From the NCBI GenBank assembly GCA_015066575.1, contig SVOD01000006.1, positions 1-34,265 on the forward strand: a stretch of DNA of 34,265 nucleotides, written 5' to 3'. The DNA comes from Oscillospiraceae bacterium. Lineage in GTDB: Bacteria > Bacillota > Clostridia > Oscillospirales > Acutalibacteraceae. A program made the position numbers and the translations under genes. Positions within the stretch are counted from its first letter, which is position 1, and each line of letters begins with the position of its first letter. Positions 8,341 to 16,872 of this stretch are shown here, in pieces. The notes under the pieces are model-generated. The model made no database searches. It was not told the DNA's origin and worked only from the letters and a program-made list of their open reading frames with translations.

Positions 8341-10407
8341 ATGTATTATTCGGCAATCAGTATACTGGCATTATTCATTTTAGTGATTGAAAACCACGAT
8401 GTTTTTTTGCACCGCAAGGGCGTTTTTGCACGACCGGTGTGGAGTGTTTACAGGAAGTTTTTGGTTGCGGTAACTGTCTACTATATTACCGATATTTTAT
8501 GGGGAATATTGGAGTATTTAAAACTGCCGCGCCTGCTCTTTATTGACACTTCGGTTTACTTTGTGGCGATGGCGGTCGGCGTGTTTTTCTGGACGCAGTA
8601 CCTTGTCACCTATCTCAATGAGAAAAGGCTCTTTGAGCGCATTTTGCTTTATTCCGGGCGCGCCTTGGCAATTTTGATTGCGCTGCTGGTGGTTATCAAT
8701 ATTTTTGTGCCGGTACTGTTTACGGTAGACGAGGCCGGCACCTACAAAGCGCTTACGGGCAGATATCTCGCCATTATCGGGCAACTTGTGATGTTGCTGC
8801 TTGTTTCCGGTTACGCGGTGAGTGTTCTTGTGCGCCGGCGCAGTGAAAAGAAGCAGCGCTACCGGATGCTGGTGTTTTTCGGGCTGATTATGGCATTTTT
8901 CCTGTGCGTGCAGTTGTGGTTCCCTTATCTGCCGCTGTACGCAATCGGTTATATGCTCGGCACCTGCCTGTTGCATGCGTTGGTTATCGGTGAGGAGAAC
9001 GAAGAATATCGGCGCGATTTGAAAGAAACCAAAAGAATTGTCGAACTGATGAAAGAGAACGAACAGGCCAAGGCGGCGTACCGCGAAGCGGTCAGCGCCG
9101 GTGCGGTCTATGAAAACATTGTTCTGATGCTCTCTAAAGATTATTTCGACCTGTACTATATCGATTTGGAAACGAATGATTACATTGAGTACGGTTCAAA
9201 AACCGAAGAGGGTTATCGCACCGAAGAGAGCCGCGGTAACGATTTCTTTGAGGCGGCACAAAAGGATGTGAATCGCCTTGTGTATGAGGAAGACCGGCAA
9301 CTGCTATTAGAGGCGCTCGATAAAGAAAAAATGCTTGCCGAACTCGAAGCCAACGGTGTGCTTCGCCTTTACTATCGCCTGATGATTGAGGGCAAACCGA
9401 CCTATGTAAGTATGAAAGCAATGCGCGTGAGCGGTGATGATATGCATGTGATTCTCGGTGTGACCAATGTCGATGCGCAGATGAAAGACCGCATGGCGGC
9501 GGAGCAGGCGGCAGAGGAGCGCAAAGCCTATGTGCGCCTGAGCGCCTTCAGCCACAATTTACTGGTGCTCTATGTTGTAGATTTGGCAACGGAAGAATTT
9601 ACGGAGTTTTCTTCTACAGCGGATTACGAGGAATTCGGCATTGCCAAAAAAGGCGCTGATTTCTTCGGAACCACCTATAAAAACAGCCGCAAGGCGGTGT
9701 ATGAGGAGGACCAAAACCTCTTCCAATATATGTTTACACCGGAAAACATCGCCGAGGCGATTGCAAAAGACGGTATTTTTGTGATGGACTACCGCCTCGT
9801 TATTAACGGCAAGCCGACCTATATTCGCTTAAAGGCGGCGGAAGTGGAAGAGGACGGCAGAAGGCAGCTCATTGTCGGGATTGAGAATGTGGATAAATAT
9901 ATTCGCCGCGAGCAAAAGCAGGCGTATGACCTTTCCGTTGCCAAAGAAATGGCATTTAAAGACGCTTTGACCGGCGTGAAAAATAAACTTGCATTTGTTG
10001 ATGCCGAAGAAGAGTTGAGCAAACAAATCCAAGCCGAAGAAGAGGTGAGCTTTGCTATTTTGGTGTGCGATATCAATGACCTCAAAGAGGTTAACGATAC
10101 CCAAGGGCACCAGGCGGGAGACCTCTACATTCAAAAAGGCTGTAGTGTGATTTGCAATGTATTTCGCCACAGCCCGGTGTTCCGCATCGGCGGCGATGAG
10201 TTTGCGGTGATTTGCCGCGGGCAGGATTATGAGCATATCGATACATTGCTCGAAGAAATGGATTCGCTTAACACGCAAAACCATGCGCGCGGCGAAGTAA
10301 AGGTTGCCTACGGTATGGCACGCTTTGAACCGGGCGAAAGTGTACAGAGTGTTTTCGAGCGGGCAGATAAGCGCATGTATGAGAATAAGGCGGCTTTGAA
10401 AGCGTAG
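8341..10407 (+). CDS. Multi-TM sensor diguanylate cyclase with two tandem PAS-like repeats and GGDEF
   Basis: N-terminal ~7 TM segment; repeats LYYIDLETNDYIEY..YRLMIEGKPTYVSMKAMRV and LYVVDLATEEFTEF..YRLVINGKPTYIRLKAAEV; DALTGVKNKLAF, FRIGGDEFAVIC; RBS aaaggaag. Confidence 0.9.
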   Translation: MYYSAISILALFILVIENHDVFLHRKGVFARPVWSVYRKFLVAVTVYYITDILWGILEYLKLPRLLFIDTSVYFVAMAVGVFFWTQYLVTYLNEKRLFERILLYSGRALAILIALLVVINIFVPVLFTVDEAGTYKALTGRYLAIIGQLVMLLLVSGYAVSVLVRRRSEKKQRYRMLVFFGLIMAFFLCVQLWFPYLPLYAIGYMLGTCLLHALVIGEENEEYRRDLKETKRIVELMKENEQAKAAYREAVSAGAVYENIVLMLSKDYFDLYYIDLETNDYIEYGSKTEEGYRTEESRGNDFFEAAQKDVNRLVYEEDRQLLLEALDKEKMLAELEANGVLRLYYRLMIEGKPTYVSMKAMRVSGDDMHVILGVTNVDAQMKDRMAAEQAAEERKAYVRLSAFSHNLLVLYVVDLATEEFTEFSSTADYEEFGIAKKGADFFGTTYKNSRKAVYEEDQNLFQYMFTPENIAEAIAKDGIFVMDYRLVINGKPTYIRLKAAEVEEDGRRQLIVGIENVDKYIRREQKQAYDLSVAKEMAFKDALTGVKNKLAFVDAEEELSKQIQAEEEVSFAILVCDINDLKEVNDTQGHQAGDLYIQKGCSVICNVFRHSPVFRIGGDEFAVICRGQDYEHIDTLLEEMDSLNTQNHARGEVKVAYGMARFEPGESVQSVFERADKRMYENKAALKA

Positions 10408-10425
10408 CAGCGCGCAGCGCTGCTA
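10405..10425. repeat. Triloop mini-hairpin overlapping stop codon
   Basis: tagcagcgc-gca-gcgctgcta. Confidence 0.6.
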
Positions 10426-10426
10426 A

Positions 10427-10461
10427 TGCGGAATTCGGAAGGCGGAATTCGGAATTAGAGG
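10427..10461. repeat. Heptamer-period array (TTCGGAA-like), 5 units
   Basis: tgcggaa ttcggaa ggcggaa ttcggaa ttagagg, exact 7-nt phase. Confidence 0.8.
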
Positions 10462-10549
10462 GCGGGACACCCGCTCGTCCAAACAAACTACACAATAGAA
10501 AGAATTTTCAAGCAAATCCTTTAATATTGTTTCGTTTGTTTCTCCTCTT

Positions 10550-10580
10550 CCCAAAAAGTTTGCAAGCAATACTTTTTGGG
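10550..10580. terminator. Hairpin, terminator-like
   Basis: cccaaaaagt...actttttggg. Confidence 0.5.
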
Positions 10581-10609
10581 AGCCCTATTTGCCGCTACGC
10601 TCTATTATT

Positions 10610-10721
10610 TGTCGGGTTTGCGTTAGCAAACAAAACGCAGATTGTTAATTAAGCGTTTTCATCTTAACTGCTTCTTGTCGCCCCTTGATAGGGGAGATGT
10701 CACGAAGTGACAGAGGGGTAG
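10610..10721. repeat. Dispersed intergenic repeat, copy B
   Basis: tgtcgggtttgcgttagcaaacaaaacgcag..ttaagcgttttcatcttaactgcttcttgtcgccccttgataggggagatgtcacgaagtgacagaggggtag; same orientation as copy A. Confidence 0.8.
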
Positions 10722-10751
10722 AAATAGAGTGCGAAATCTTATTTCTCCACC

Positions 10752-10825
10752 ATTCTACATTCTGCATTTTAATTTCTAATTTCTACATTAATTTAGCATT
10801 TAGCATTTTGAATTTTGAATTCTAA
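10752..10825. repeat. Heptamer-period array (ATTCTAC/ATTTAGC/ATTTTGA), about 10 units
   Basis: attctac attctgc attttaa tttctaa tttctac atta atttagc atttagc attttga attttga attctaa. Confidence 0.8.
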
Positions 10826-10842
10826 CGAAACAGGAGCAAAAA

Positions 10843-12651
10843 ATGTATCAGTTCCCGGAAGAATTAAAAAAAGCCTATGAAAGCAGCCCGCTTTCTTTCG
10901 TTTACTATCAAAATATAGAAGGGAAAGCGGTGCCGGTGTTGGCGTCCGAAGGCTTTTGCCGCAACACGGGCGTGAGCCGTGAGAATGTTTTGAAATGGCT
11001 GCAAACCGGTATGTTTGAGCGCATGCACCCGGATGATGTGGGGGTGGTCTCCCAAATCAGTGATGACTTTTTGCACCGGCGCGGTCCGTATGATACCGTG
11101 TTTCGCTGTGTATTGACACCTCCGGCACCCGATGCCGCCGCTGCGGCAAAGCAACCGGAATATGTGCTCATTCACGGTCTCGGTAAATGGCAAACAATGC
11201 CGGATGGCACCGAGCTTGCCGTCATCAATTATGCCAACCTTTCGCAGACACACCAAATGATGGGCGAGCAGACAGAAGCGTATAATATGTTGCGCAATGA
11301 TGTGTTTTATACCGATTCGCTGACAGAACTGCCCAATTTGAATTATTTGCACGAGTTCGGTGATGAAAAAATCAACGTATTGCGCGCCGCGGGGCATACG
11401 CCGACTTTGGTCTATATCGACATTTATGCCATGCAGTCCTACAACAACCAGTATGGCTATCGGGAAGGGGATAAGCTGCTGTGCTTAGCGGCAAAAACAC
11501 TTAAACTGAAGTTTCCGCAATCGCTGATTGCGCGCGGCCCCGAAGACCATTTTGTGCTCATTACCGCCTTAGATGACGCGGCGCAACTTGAGCAACGGCT
11601 GTGTGATGCCAATGTGATAATTCGCGACAAGGCGACCGGCAACACTGCCGGTATGCGCGCCGGTATCTATTTCATTGAAGATGAACAGACTGCATTTGTA
11701 GATGCATTTGATTACGCCAGGCAGACTCTCAAACGCATTGAGACTGATTTGAACCGCGAAGTCGCTTTCTTTTCGCGCAAATCGAATGAAGAGTATTGGC
11801 GGGCGCGCTATATTCTCGAAAACTTCAATCAAGCGCTGGAAAAGGGTTGGATTAAGGTCTACTACCACGGGCTCTACCGTGTGGAGAGCCAAAAGGTGGC
11901 GGCATTTGAGGCGCTTGCGCGCTGGATTGACCCGGTGCGCGGCACCATTCATCCACAGGAGTTTATTCCGGTTTTGCTCAAGTACCACCAACTGTATAAA
12001 TTGGATTTATATATGTTTGAGCAGGTGTGCCGCGAGGTGATTATTCGCCATGACAACGGGCTGCCGCTGGTGCCGGTTTCCGTCAATTTCTCCCGGCAGG
12101 ACTTCATTCATGCCGATGTTATCGGTGAAATGAACCGGCTTTATAACAAGTATAAAATGGATGACTATGTTGATAAAAGCTACTTTATTGTCGAGATTAC
12201 CGAGCAGGATTTGGCAATGGGCGAGAAACAGGTCATTGAGCAACTTGGCGATATTCGCGCCAACGGCTATCGCTTGTGGTTAGATGATTTCGGTAGCGGC
12301 TATTCCTCAATTAATGTGTTTAGTCGCTTTGAATTTGATTTAGTAAAGTATGACCTGGAACTGTTGCGGCACCTGGATGAGCACGGCGGTATGAATCGCC
12401 TGATTCTCCGAGAACTGGTGAGCTTGGCACGCAGGCTGGGCATTCACACATTGGTAGAAGGCTTGGAGACGGAAGACCACCTCGCTTTTGTCAAAAGTAT
12501 CGGCTGTGAATTGGTGCAAGGGTATTATTACCAAAAGCCCGAATCGCTGGATGAAATTTTAATTGATATTAAAAACGGCAGACCGGTCAAGCCCTGTGAA
12601 ACACCCGAAGAGCACGCGGCTTTCAATCAAAAGTGGTTTGAGAATGTATAA
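10843..12651 (+). CDS. c-di-GMP phosphodiesterase: PAS-like, degenerate GGDEF, EAL
   Basis: PAS-like EGFCRNTGVSRENVLKWL..MHPDD; GPEDHF instead of GGDEF; EAL motifs EALARW, VNFSRQD, VEITEQD, LDDFGSGYSS, LVKYDLELL, VEGLET, VQGYYYQKP. Confidence 0.9.
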   Translation: MYQFPEELKKAYESSPLSFVYYQNIEGKAVPVLASEGFCRNTGVSRENVLKWLQTGMFERMHPDDVGVVSQISDDFLHRRGPYDTVFRCVLTPPAPDAAAAAKQPEYVLIHGLGKWQTMPDGTELAVINYANLSQTHQMMGEQTEAYNMLRNDVFYTDSLTELPNLNYLHEFGDEKINVLRAAGHTPTLVYIDIYAMQSYNNQYGYREGDKLLCLAAKTLKLKFPQSLIARGPEDHFVLITALDDAAQLEQRLCDANVIIRDKATGNTAGMRAGIYFIEDEQTAFVDAFDYARQTLKRIETDLNREVAFFSRKSNEEYWRARYILENFNQALEKGWIKVYYHGLYRVESQKVAAFEALARWIDPVRGTIHPQEFIPVLLKYHQLYKLDLYMFEQVCREVIIRHDNGLPLVPVSVNFSRQDFIHADVIGEMNRLYNKYKMDDYVDKSYFIVEITEQDLAMGEKQVIEQLGDIRANGYRLWLDDFGSGYSSINVFSRFEFDLVKYDLELLRHLDEHGGMNRLILRELVSLARRLGIHTLVEGLETEDHLAFVKSIGCELVQGYYYQKPESLDEILIDIKNGRPVKPCETPEEHAAFNQKWFENV

Positions 12652-12681
12652 TAAAAGGGACTGCGGTGCAGTCCCTTTTAT
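12651..12681 (+). terminator. Intrinsic-terminator-like hairpin
   Basis: ataaaagggactgc-ggt-gcagtcccttttat immediately after the stop codon. Confidence 0.7.
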
Positions 12682-12683
12682 AG

Positions 12684-12711
12684 TGTTCAGTGTTCAGTTT
12701 TCAGTGTTCAG
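12684..12711. repeat. Heptamer array, 4 units (TGTTCAG)
   Basis: tgttcag tgttcag ttttcag tgttcag. Confidence 0.85.
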
Positions 12712-12712
12712 C

Positions 12713-12731
12713 AGCAACGCAAGGCGTTGCT
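12713..12731 (+). terminator. Triloop hairpin followed by T-rich run
   Basis: agcaacgc-aag-gcgttgct then ttttctttt. Confidence 0.55.
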
Positions 12732-12764
12732 TTTTCTTTTGTTTAAATGTAAAGGCACTTTGCT

Positions 12765-13148
12765 TTACTCGAAGTATTCTACCTCGATTGCCTTGCGCGG
12801 GCAGCGCTTTGCGCACAAACCGCAGTGGAAGCATTTCTTTTGGTCGATTTCAAAGGCGCTGCCGCGCTCTCCCTGCGGCGCTTTGGCGAAGCAAAGCACA
12901 TGGCAAGCGGAGCAGCCGTTACATTTTTCGGGGTCAATCACAACTTTTTTGATGTGCTTCCAGTGCTCCGGCGGTATAATAGCGCTATTCGGGCACATTT
13001 TAGAGCATTGACCGCACTCTAAGCAGTGATCCTCCTCTATAAAGTATGTGTTTTTGGCTTCATCCGTAGGGTGGACGCATTTAAACAAGCATGCGAAGTG
13101 GCAGGCACCGCAGCCGACACATTTTTCTTTATCAATATGAAATCCCAT
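12765..13148 (-). CDS. Polyferredoxin with four 4Fe-4S motifs, probable electron-transfer subunit of the adjacent AOR
   Basis: CVGCGACHFAC, CLECGQCSKMC, CNGCSACHVLC, CFHCGLCAKRC; RBS aaagga. Confidence 0.9.
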   Translation of the reverse strand: MGFHIDKEKCVGCGACHFACLFKCVHPTDEAKNTYFIEEDHCLECGQCSKMCPNSAIIPPEHWKHIKKVVIDPEKCNGCSACHVLCFAKAPQGERGSAFEIDQKKCFHCGLCAKRCPRKAIEVEYFE

Positions 13149-13246
13149 ATCAGTATCCTTTCATTGAGTAAGCATTTAGAATCGGGTGCGGGCAGAGCGC
13201 GCCCGTGATGTTGCCGCAGGTAAACATTTTATTGCGCATACCACTG

Positions 13247-13522
13247 TTATCCGCCCGATGCCGGCGACAGAATCCAAATTTCATCGCCGTCATTTAATTT
13301 TTGCTTCTTTTTGCGGCAACGCTCGCCGCCGATAAACACGGTGGCATCTTTAAAAGAAAGATTTTTTACTTCTTGCGCAGTGCCGTTTTCTTCGGCTTTT
13401 TGTTCAATTAATATATGCAGCTTTTCGAGCAGTTCATTTAATCTGTCCGCTTGCATTTCGGCTTTTGCCAAATGGGTATCCATGCGGTACACACCAAACA
13501 GTTTTACCGTTACTTTTGCCAT
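13247..13522 (-). CDS. MoaD/ThiS-family ubiquitin-like sulfur-carrier protein
   Basis: 91 aa, VTVKLFGVYR.. start, ..DGDEIWILSPASGG with C-terminal Gly-Gly; start codon overlaps the AOR stop. Confidence 0.85.
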   Translation of the reverse strand: MAKVTVKLFGVYRMDTHLAKAEMQADRLNELLEKLHILIEQKAEENGTAQEVKNLSFKDATVFIGGERCRKKKQKLNDGDEIWILSPASGG

Positions 13523-15471
13523 TACGCTTCCTCCTTTTCGGGTGCCGTTGCCGCCGCAACCGCCGCATCGTAAACCGCTCTGTCTATCGGGATATGCAGC
13601 GAGCGCAGGCGGTGCCGGGTCGGTATACCTTTTTTCCAGCCTCTGGCGCGGTAATAGACCTTTTTCATCTGTTCAAGCGGCACTTTGGTTTTGGGGTTGT
13701 TCGGGTCTTGCAATTCATCGGTCAGGCGCTTGGGCAGTTGGTCTGCATCCGCCTTTTGCCCTAAGATGATATTTGCCATTCTTTCGGCGTTATAGCCGTA
13801 GGTGCCCCAAGTCAACAGCCTTGCTAAAGTGGATTTCATACCGGTTGCATATTTCACTGCGTAGCCCTGCGGCACGAGCGGAAGATTCATTGCCGGCAGT
13901 TTGGTAAAGTGATTTAAGAGGTTCACCACCGGCCCCACATAGGGGAAGGCAGTTAAAACGGCTCTGGTCAATTTCATATTCGGTTTATCTATCAGGAACC
14001 CGGGCAACACCGCGTAGCTGGTGAACATACAGCAACCGCAGGCGGATACCGCTTCCATCAGGTTTTGGAAGGTGATGGCAAGCGCCGCCTTGCCGTGAGG
14101 CGTTAAGGAGTCAACCTCTAAGCCTAAGCCTTCGACCACAACCATATAGCCGGCGTTCAGGTGACAGCCGCCGCGGTTTGCGGTAGCGTAGCCGAGCCCG
14201 TGACCGACCGCGTGGCGCGGTTCGTAAGCGGCAAGCTCCATGCCTTTGGCGTGAATGGCATACTCTTTGCCGCCGAAAATGTCGGACATACGCTTGGAAC
14301 CGTCTGCCAGGTAATTGCCCTCACCTTGGCGGTAGGCAATGTCGCGGAACATCTGCGAGAGGTTGTCCGTTTGACCGAAATGCACGCCGAAATCGTGCAC
14401 ACCCTTTTCGGCAAGTTCCATCGCAAAAGCGAGCGAACCCGCGCAGGAGATACTGTCCATACCGAGTTCATCCAGTTCGTAGTTCCAGCGAATGATTTTT
14501 TCAATATCGTTATTCAAGATATTGGCACCGAGTAAGCCCAATGTCTCGAGTTCCGGACCCTTGACCACTTTATCGTCAACTTTGCACATCCGCGCGCAAC
14601 GAATCACACAGGTGGTGCAGGCGGCATTGGAAACGAGGTGGTTTTCCGCCAATTCTTCGCCGGAAATTTTTTCAAAATCATCGTATCTTCCGGCGCCGAA
14701 ATTCTTGGTTGCCAAAATGGAGTGCGCCTGCATGGGCGAAACCAAACCGGCGGTGCCGAGCCGCGGCAACTGCCTGCCGGTGAGCGGGTGGGTGCGCAGC
14801 ACTTTTGTCCACTTAACATTGAGGTCTCTGAGTTTTTCTTCTTGGGCAATTTTCGGCAGTTTGGTGCCGAAAGCCGTAACGGCTTTAAGCTTCTTATCGC
14901 CGAATACGGCGCCCACACCGCCGCGCCCCGCGGTTCGTTCTCCGCTGAAAACGCAGGCATAAAGCACCTTGTTTTCTCCGGCAGGACCGATGGCAAGAAT
15001 GCCCTTGGCGCGCGGGAAATGCTTTTGGGTTTGACCGGTTGTCATGCCCCACAGTTCGGAAGCATCTTCAAAGGTGACATCATCTTCGGTAATGTTTAAG
15101 GTAACGGGTGAAGCAGATTTGCCGGTAATAATCGCGGCATCATAGCCGGCGCGCTTGAGCGCCAAGCCGAAATCACCGCCGCAGTTGGAAGAGGTGACAA
15201 TGTTGGTCAGCGGCGAAATGGTGGAAATATTAAAGCGCGAGGTATTCGGGCAACCCGTACCGGTCAAAGGCCCGGTGGTAATTACGAGCCAATTATCTTC
15301 ATCAAATGCTTTCATATCGGGGGTAATGTGGCGCAGCAAAATATCTGCCGCCATTACCTTACCGCCCAAAGTGCGCTGCCTGTCTTCATCTGTCCACGGA
15401 AATTCACTCACTTCGCGTTTACTTAAGTCGACAAACAGCACTTTGCCCATATAGCCTTTAAAGTTTGTCAT
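13522..15471 (-). CDS. Aldehyde ferredoxin oxidoreductase family (tungstopterin-type) catalytic subunit
   Basis: GKVLFVDLSKREV, TGPLTGTGCPNTSRFN, SNCGGDFGLALKRAGYDAAIITGK, AIGPAGENKVLYACVFSGERTAGRGGVGAVFGDKKLKAV, CTTCVIRC, LDELGMDSISCAGSLAFAMELAE. Start could be 15477 (ATG) or 15480 (GTG); ATG 15471 has the best RBS spacing. Confidence 0.92.
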   Translation of the reverse strand: MTNFKGYMGKVLFVDLSKREVSEFPWTDEDRQRTLGGKVMAADILLRHITPDMKAFDEDNWLVITTGPLTGTGCPNTSRFNISTISPLTNIVTSSNCGGDFGLALKRAGYDAAIITGKSASPVTLNITEDDVTFEDASELWGMTTGQTQKHFPRAKGILAIGPAGENKVLYACVFSGERTAGRGGVGAVFGDKKLKAVTAFGTKLPKIAQEEKLRDLNVKWTKVLRTHPLTGRQLPRLGTAGLVSPMQAHSILATKNFGAGRYDDFEKISGEELAENHLVSNAACTTCVIRCARMCKVDDKVVKGPELETLGLLGANILNNDIEKIIRWNYELDELGMDSISCAGSLAFAMELAEKGVHDFGVHFGQTDNLSQMFRDIAYRQGEGNYLADGSKRMSDIFGGKEYAIHAKGMELAAYEPRHAVGHGLGYATANRGGCHLNAGYMVVVEGLGLEVDSLTPHGKAALAITFQNLMEAVSACGCCMFTSYAVLPGFLIDKPNMKLTRAVLTAFPYVGPVVNLLNHFTKLPAMNLPLVPQGYAVKYATGMKSTLARLLTWGTYGYNAERMANIILGQKADADQLPKRLTDELQDPNNPKTKVPLEQMKKVYYRARGWKKGIPTRHRLRSLHIPIDRAVYDAAVAAATAPEKEEA

Positions 15472-16123
15472 TTGCATCACCTCTGATTTTGAGTGCTTCT
15501 ATTGTTTCACCGTCATAGCAGTACAGTGTACCGAATGAGGCGGTTTTATCTAAAAAGTAATTGATGGCAAGTTTCGCTTCGAGCGCGCCGATAATGCCGA
15601 CAGTTGTGCTCGGCGAGAGTGGCGCACCGCTTGCTGTTTCAAGTCCGCCTGCCTGCTCGAGGGTAGCGGTTTTACCGGGTAGGCTTAAAAACGCCGTGCC
15701 GAAAAACCCCTGCACACTGCCGTTGACATACGCAATGCCGTTTTTTTCGCAAAAATCGCTGACAATTTTGCGGCATTCCACATTGTCGACCGCTAAAATA
15801 ACAATGTCAAAGTCCGCCGCCGAAAACAGTTGCGAAAATGCCGTGATTTTCACACAAACACTTTCCACTTCACATTCCGGTGCATAGGCTTTAATCCTGT
15901 TTTTGAGCACAAGGCTCTTGGCTTTGCCTTCATCCTCGGCGGTATACATAAATTGGCGGTTGAGGTTGCGCACCTCGACTTCATCAAAATCCCACAGCAG
16001 CAGCTTGCCGATACCGGCGCCTGCCAGATGCACCGCCACATTGGTGCCAAGACCGCCGCAACCGATAACCGCCGCCGAGCGTGTGGAAATATCAAAGCCC
16101 TGAATATCTGCTTTAGTGCTCAT
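15458..16123 (-). CDS. ThiF/MoeB/HesA-family adenylyltransferase
   Basis: AAVIGCGGLGTNVAVHLAGAGIGKLLLWDFDEVEVRNLNRQFMYTAEDEGKAKS. Track start 16144 is TTG; ATG 16123 with ggaggag upstream. Confidence 0.9.
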   Translation of the reverse strand: MSTKADIQGFDISTRSAAVIGCGGLGTNVAVHLAGAGIGKLLLWDFDEVEVRNLNRQFMYTAEDEGKAKSLVLKNRIKAYAPECEVESVCVKITAFSQLFSAADFDIVILAVDNVECRKIVSDFCEKNGIAYVNGSVQGFFGTAFLSLPGKTATLEQAGGLETASGAPLSPSTTVGIIGALEAKLAINYFLDKTASFGTLYCYDGETIEALKIRGDANDKL

Positions 16124-16617
16124 TTTTTGTAATCTCCTCCGCAAGAAAGGGTGTTGCCGCTCATGGTTTCCACAGCGTGCTCCAACACCGGCAGCACCAC
16201 TGAAATAGATTCCCGGACCGCTTTCGGGCTGCCGGGCAGGTTAATGATAAGTGTTTTGCCCCGAATGCCGCTGATTGCTCTGGAAAGCATGGCGCGCGGG
16301 GTAATTTCTAAGCTCTTGGCGCGAATGGCTTCGCTGATACCGGGTGCTTCGCGCTCAATGACCGCTTTGGTCGCTTCGGGGGTGACATCGCGCGGGGCAA
16401 AACCGGTGCCGCCGGTGGTAAAAATGACATCGGCACCGAAATCATCCGCCAAATTGCAAATAGCCCGGCTGATGGCAGGCACTTCATCGGGTACGAGCAG
16501 GTAACGGTTTTCGCTTGAAAGCGCCGCTACGCATTCTTCTATCGCTTTGCCGCTTAAGTCTTCGCATTCACCGCGAAAGCACCTGTCGGAAGCGCAAATA
16601 ATACCGAATTTCATCAT
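16120..16617 (-). CDS. MogA/MoaB-family molybdopterin adenylyltransferase
   Basis: VIFTTGGTGFAPRDVTPEAT, INLPGSPKAVRESISVVLPVLEHAVE; 4-nt overlap with the thiF-like gene. Confidence 0.9.
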   Translation of the reverse strand: MMKFGIICASDRCFRGECEDLSGKAIEECVAALSSENRYLLVPDEVPAISRAICNLADDFGADVIFTTGGTGFAPRDVTPEATKAVIEREAPGISEAIRAKSLEITPRAMLSRAISGIRGKTLIINLPGSPKAVRESISVVLPVLEHAVETMSGNTLSCGGDYKK

Positions 16618-16709
16618 CTCACCGCCTTTTTCTCATTGTAACACATAAAATATATATATTCAACAAAAAAACACTTTATTTCAACTCTTTTTTATGGTAT
16701 TATGAACAT

Positions 16710-16730
16710 AATGGAACCGCCGGTTCCATT
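16710..16730. promoter_or_regulatory. 21-bp palindrome between divergent mogA-like and tupA genes
   Basis: aatggaaccg-c-cggttccatt, just downstream of a possible -10 TATTAT (16698-16703). Confidence 0.6.
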
Positions 16731-16767
16731 GGTGATACATTTCGACCTGTTTCGTCTAAGTGTGAAC

Positions 16768-16850
16768 GCATAGGGCGGGGCAGGCTATGCCAAAAATAAC
16801 GGGGCATTGCCCTTTGGCAAGGGGTATTGGAGGAAACGACAATGCCTTCC
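16768..16850 (+). promoter_or_regulatory. Structured 5' leader candidate upstream of tupA
   Basis: gcatag/ctatgc stem (16768-16773/16785-16790); ggcattg/caatgcc (16803-16809/16840-16846) mutually exclusive with ttgcc-cttt-ggcaa (16807-16820). Confidence 0.5.
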
Positions 16851-16872
16851 GTGTTTGAAAAGGAGTCGTATC

